This document shows positions 7,859-10,571 of a stretch of DNA of 10,571 bases, one piece after another. The number at the start of each line of letters is the position of its first letter. Within the stretch, counting starts at the first letter, position 1. The notes beneath the pieces are model-generated. The model searched no databases and had not been told where the DNA came from. It saw only the letters and a program-made list of their open reading frames with translations. Both the position numbers and the translations under genes were made by a program. Location: assembly GCA_014237955.1 (NCBI GenBank), contig JABABY010000056.1, positions 1 to 10,571 on the forward strand. Reading direction: 5' to 3'. The stretch is from Planctomycetota bacterium. GTDB lineage: Bacteria > Planctomycetota > Planctomycetia > Pirellulales > UBA7805.

Positions 7859-10237
7859 TCAGACGTTGCGCTCGACCCCAAAATGGGACAATACATTGCG
7901 CATCATGGTCTCAAACTTAGGATCGATGGAGAGTACCCAGCCGCCAGCGATCACACCTGCATGAAAAACCCGACCACCTTCGGGACGCTCCCAGTAGATC
8001 ATCTCACCACCTAGATCACCCTGTTCTTCGATGCGACGCGTGTAGTAGTCGCAAATATAGGCGTTGGGTCTCCATTGATGGATACTATGGCCGAGATACT
8101 CGATGTTCTCGGGCTCCACTGGAACCGAAGCACCTTCAGGAAGGGCCCCCTGCTGCAATTTCACCAGGGTCGAGACGCGAACATCAAACTCATGGCCTCC
8201 TGCACAGGGAAAGCCACCGGCAGCAATCCCAAAATGTTATCCATCTTTCAAACCGGTGTCCTCCGGCTCACGGTAGAGAAAATGATCGGTGTTGGCGGCG
8301 ACAAACGGTCCCATATTGTTGACTTCGCCGTTCCAGCCGAGACATTCCAGCCCCAATACTTTCCAAGCGGGGGAACCACAATCACGCATCAGACCTCCGC
8401 GGGCAAAGTCATCGCTGTGATACGATTCGCCACGGCGTGAGGGAGGAATGGGATTTCCCGGCGCGTCGATCTTGCGGCACTCGATCGTACGGTAATCGTC
8501 ATCGTACGTGACCCGCCAAAACATCGTGTTACCGCTCATTACGACCACATTCCCCTCGTCTTCGGCCAGATAACGATCGACTGCATGGTAGGCCGGTAGC
8601 GACCAGTACTCGCTGTGGCCGTTGATAATAAATGTCTTATACCCTTTGAGGATGTCTGGATTCTGATGCAGGTCGAGATCGGTAATCACATCGTAGTCGT
8701 AGCCGTTCTGGGCAAGCCAGACTTCGGTCAAACGGTCGGCACGGGCAAGATGGCTGTAGTTGTGTTCTGTCCCATGCGACATCGAATTCACATAGGGACC
8801 ACTATTGGGCGAGGGCATCCGCAGACCAAGTCGGTAGGCCACATGCCCTACTTTGTCACCCCCATAAAAGCTAAATGCCGGTGGGTTGCCCGGGCTGTTG
8901 GGAATGGAATAATCATTGAATTTTAATTTGGGAGGCACCTCCGCAAAGGGTCGGTAAGTGTAGGCACGGTACGTATTGGTCGCGGCCAGAAGACAGACAG
9001 GTGGCTTGTTTTTCTTATCTGCCGCAGGGCGAACGAAAAACAGCGTATGGTACATGCGTTCGCTGCCGTTGAGCTTGTAGCGGTAGCGTCCGACATAGAA
9101 TCCGGAACGGGCATCCTTCGGGATCCGCATTTTGTGGGTCGGCTCCCAACGACAATCAAACAAATCGTCCGAGGCCAGCCGCAGGCCATGTCCTCGGGTT
9201 GGATCGGTTTGAGGATCGTAGTCGCCCCATCGCGGTACGCTGCCTGCATCAAAGGAGGGTCCGCCGATCATCCAGGTGCCGTTGTTGATGATCCGGCCAT
9301 GCCGTCCGTGCCCACTGATATCAGCCACCACAGAACCTCGTTCCTCATACAGAGGCCAACACGCCAGCAGCGAGGCCGACTGTGGCTGTGAAAGTGCTTT
9401 CTGTTCGTAGCGATCTCGAATTTCCTGATCACTCAACGCCGAAGCGTAGATTGCTGGCATGGCAATGTCCGCATCCAGAAGGCGAAAAGCTTCGCCCCAA
9501 TCGCCCCGAGCACCAAGTCGAAGCGGTGCACTGCCGGCGCGAACCTGACCCTCAAAGGGCCAACTCGCAACCTGCACACCATCGATCCAGATTGTCTTAA
9601 CCTTGCCGTCCCAACGGGCGACGATGTGATGCCAGCGGTTCCGCTCGAGCGTGTTTTCGGGAGTATGGTGCAATTGTGATGGTTCAAATTGGCCCCCCGT
9701 TCCCAGGTAGAAGCTCACGCGGTAATTGGGATTGAGAAACAACCCAAAACCACAAACCTGTGGTAGATCAAACTGGGTAATAATTCCAGCGGGGGTTTCG
9801 CTCAGAAGAGGGCGGAGCCAACACTCAATGGTTATTGTCTCGATCGGCTTTTCGTCCTCGAGGCCTTGTGCAACCTGAATATAGGATCCAGGTCGTATCG
9901 GCTGGATTTGGGGCGACGATGTGTCGAATTCCTTGAGCACCTCGTCACCTGCCGGGTCATCGACCTCCTGGCCAAGACGGCAGACTGAAAGATCGTAGGG
10001 GACCGTACTTGTAGTATGAAATTGGACCTCTTCTCCCGGCTGGACACTCAACTGATCGGTGTAGGCATGCAGTCCGTAGAGAATCTGCACCCTTTGGGGT
10101 GGGATGGTACCATCGTCGGCAACCAGGGGTGGCGCAGCCCCAGCGCGACCTGCCCAAGGAAGAGAGCCCACAGCAGCAGCGGCAGCGGCCGCAGCACCAG
10201 AGGTTTTGATGAAGCCACGACGATCGACCGAAGACAT
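7859..10237 (-). pseudogene. N,N-dimethylformamidase large-subunit-like protein with a LamG-like domain, interrupted by one in-frame stop
   Basis: The gene reads leftward from the ATG at 10235-10237 to a TGA at 7859-7861, 792 codons before that stop. A TAA at 8237-8239 (codon 667) interrupts it, yet the next 125 codons in the same frame keep family sequence such as GHEFDVRVSTL and EMIYWERPEGGRVFHAG. Residues 1-35 are a Tat signal (DRRGFIKTSG plus an Ala run). About 132-280 look like a LamG/concanavalin-type sandwich (WHHIVARWDG at 202-211). From about 340 the sequence resembles the dimethylformamidase beta-subunit C-terminal region, with GHSEYW at 540-545. The characterised dimethylformamidase binds one iron through two Tyr and a Glu; E543 with Y423 or Y426 and Y458 are my candidates, and H541 may be catalytic. 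Translation stopping at codon 667 would keep these residues but lose the last 125. No small-subunit gene is visible. The real substrate is unknown. Confidence 0.82.
8237..8239 (-). other. In-frame TAA nonsense codon inside the dimethylformamidase-like gene
   Basis: The plus strand reads TTA here, so the gene reads TAA between GLKDG and HFGIAAGG. Both sides are in the same frame, so a single substitution is sufficient and no frameshift is needed. One-base sense neighbours include GAA (Glu), CAA (Gln), AAA (Lys) and TAC/TAT (Tyr). It may be a true mutation or a base-call error. Confidence 0.9.
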
Positions 10238-10242
10238 GGTAT

Positions 10243-10249
10243 CTCTCCC
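10243..10249 (-). promoter_or_regulatory. Ribosome binding site of the dimethylformamidase-like gene
   Basis: On the minus strand GGGAGAG precedes the ATG at 10237. The core GGAG is 7 bases from the start codon, which together with the Tat signal immediately after it fixes the start. Confidence 0.65.
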
Positions 10250-10301
10250 ACAAAGAGTTTAGACAGTGTGTGCAAATCCCAGAAACACGTCGGACCCCTA
10301 T

Positions 10302-10330
10302 ATTCTCGGCCATGTTGTATCTATTGGCAA
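10302..10330 (-). promoter_or_regulatory. Weak sigma-70-like promoter candidate
   Basis: On the minus strand TTGCCA (10325-10330) matches the -35 consensus at five of six positions. It is separated by 17 bases from GAGAAT (10302-10307), which matches the -10 at four of six. It would give a leader of roughly 55-60 bases before the ATG at 10237. Planctomycete promoters are poorly defined, so chance occurrence is quite possible. Confidence 0.25.
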
Positions 10331-10355
10331 CCAGATGAGCAGGACTGTTTGTTCC

Positions 10356-10381
10356 AAAAAATTTCCGCTTCCGACAAAAAA
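10356..10381. promoter_or_regulatory. Two A6 tracts about two helical turns apart
   Basis: Runs of six A at 10356-10361 and 10376-10381 have centres 20 bases apart, which is close to helical phase and could bend the DNA upstream of the promoter candidate. Two tracts alone are weak evidence. Confidence 0.2.
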
Positions 10382-10420
10382 TGCCCGCATTCTATTGCCT
10401 CTGCCAAACTGTAGAACTTG

Positions 10421-10436
10421 CGTGACACTCGTCACA
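10421..10436. promoter_or_regulatory. CRP/FNR-family-like palindrome
   Basis: CGTGA-N6-TCACA matches the TGTGA-N6-TCACA half-site arrangement of CRP-type regulators at nine of ten positions, and GTGAC/GTCAC is a perfect 5-base inverted repeat around ACTC. It is about 184 bases upstream of the dimethylformamidase-like start and about 90 bases beyond the promoter candidate. That is far for a classical activator site, so it may instead serve a divergent gene to the right or be fortuitous. Confidence 0.25.
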
Positions 10437-10552
10437 GCCTTAAAATCACGTTGTTTTGGGAACAGACCACACGGCAGGATCCCACCTATCCAATTGTTAA
10501 CCCGCGATGTTGGAGCCTCTGCGAACAGATTACCGGGCCAACCTCTCCCTAG

Positions 10553-10571
10553 CCCCCCCCCCCCCCCCCCC
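10553..10571. repeat. Terminal homopolymer of 19 C
   Basis: An unbroken run of C extends to the last base. Runs like this at a contig end are typical of poly-G read artefacts from two-colour sequencing carried into an assembly. A biological C tract cannot be excluded because the other flank is absent. Confidence 0.85.

Larger units (their letters stand above)
10238..10571. other. Noncoding region upstream of the dimethylformamidase-like gene
   Basis: These 334 bases contain no convincing gene; open frames here are short or continue antisense to the leftward gene. They hold that gene's ribosome binding site, a weak promoter candidate, two A6 tracts, a CRP-like palindrome and a terminal C run. 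I see nothing else recognisable between 10437 and 10552. Confidence 0.6.

Noticed and set aside
7859..8164. A separate small gene of 101 codons starting at GTG 8164
   Set aside because: Conserved family sequence continues upstream of the GTG in the same frame as far as the TAA, and the segment is the expected C-terminus of the longer protein.
8165..8239. Frameshift as the cause of the split dimethylformamidase-like gene
   Set aside because: Both parts are in the same frame (start coordinates 10237 and 8164 differ by a multiple of three), so a single stop codon explains the split.
8237..8239. Programmed recoding such as selenocysteine or pyrrolysine insertion
   Set aside because: The codon is TAA, whereas those systems use TGA and TAG. 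I also see no obvious stem-loop element, so a mutation or base error is more likely.
8075..8440. An open frame of 121 codons on the + strand spanning the nonsense codon
   Set aside because: It is antisense to conserved coding sequence on both sides and shows no domain or convincing ribosome binding site.
10016..10414. An open frame of 132 codons on the + strand near the right end
   Set aside because: About half of it is antisense to the N-terminus of the dimethylformamidase-like gene, and its translation is low in recognisable structure.

Overview
The window looks like a chromosomal piece of a planctomycete (Planctomycetota; a relative such as Verrucomicrobiota is possible). The main reason is the combination of a large exported protein carrying PSCyt1, DUF1549 (PSCyt2) and DUF1553 (PSD1) domains, two DUF1501 proteins, and a Tat-exported protein that resembles the N,N-dimethylformamidase large subunit and carries a LamG-like domain. 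These families are greatly expanded in planctomycetes. Base composition is moderate, and I see no tRNA, rRNA, CRISPR array, transposase or integrase.

Layout. On the + strand, positions 3-1154 hold the C-terminal three quarters of a DUF1501 protein that runs off the left edge. It is followed by an exported SMP-30/gluconolactonase-like beta-propeller (1269-2147) and a cytosolic sugar phosphate isomerase/epimerase-like TIM barrel (2217-3065). These three are closely spaced and read as one transcription unit, ended by a plausible intrinsic terminator at 3080-3140. A gap of 233 bases, containing a second and more elaborate inverted-repeat structure (3144-3207), leads to a second unit. This has the 1013-residue cytochrome/DUF1549/DUF1553 protein (3299-6340), followed with zero spacing by a complete Tat-exported DUF1501 protein (6341-7816). 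A convergent gene on the - strand (7859-10237) encodes the dimethylformamidase-like protein. It is interrupted by a single in-frame TAA at 8237-8239, after which the same frame continues for 125 codons with conserved family sequence. Its upstream region (10238-10552) holds possible promoter elements and a CRP-like palindrome. The window ends in an uninterrupted run of 19 C, probably a contig-end artefact.

How the genes may work together (inference). The combination suggests surface or periplasmic catabolism of a carbohydrate or a related polyhydroxy or amide compound. The exported cytochrome and DUF1501 pair would act outside the cytoplasm, the propeller would act on a lactone or sugar, and the epimerase-like enzyme would act inside the cell. 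The biochemical role of the cytochrome/DUF1549/DUF1553 and DUF1501 proteins is not established, so this remains a hypothesis. The strongest single anomaly is the in-frame stop in the dimethylformamidase-like gene.
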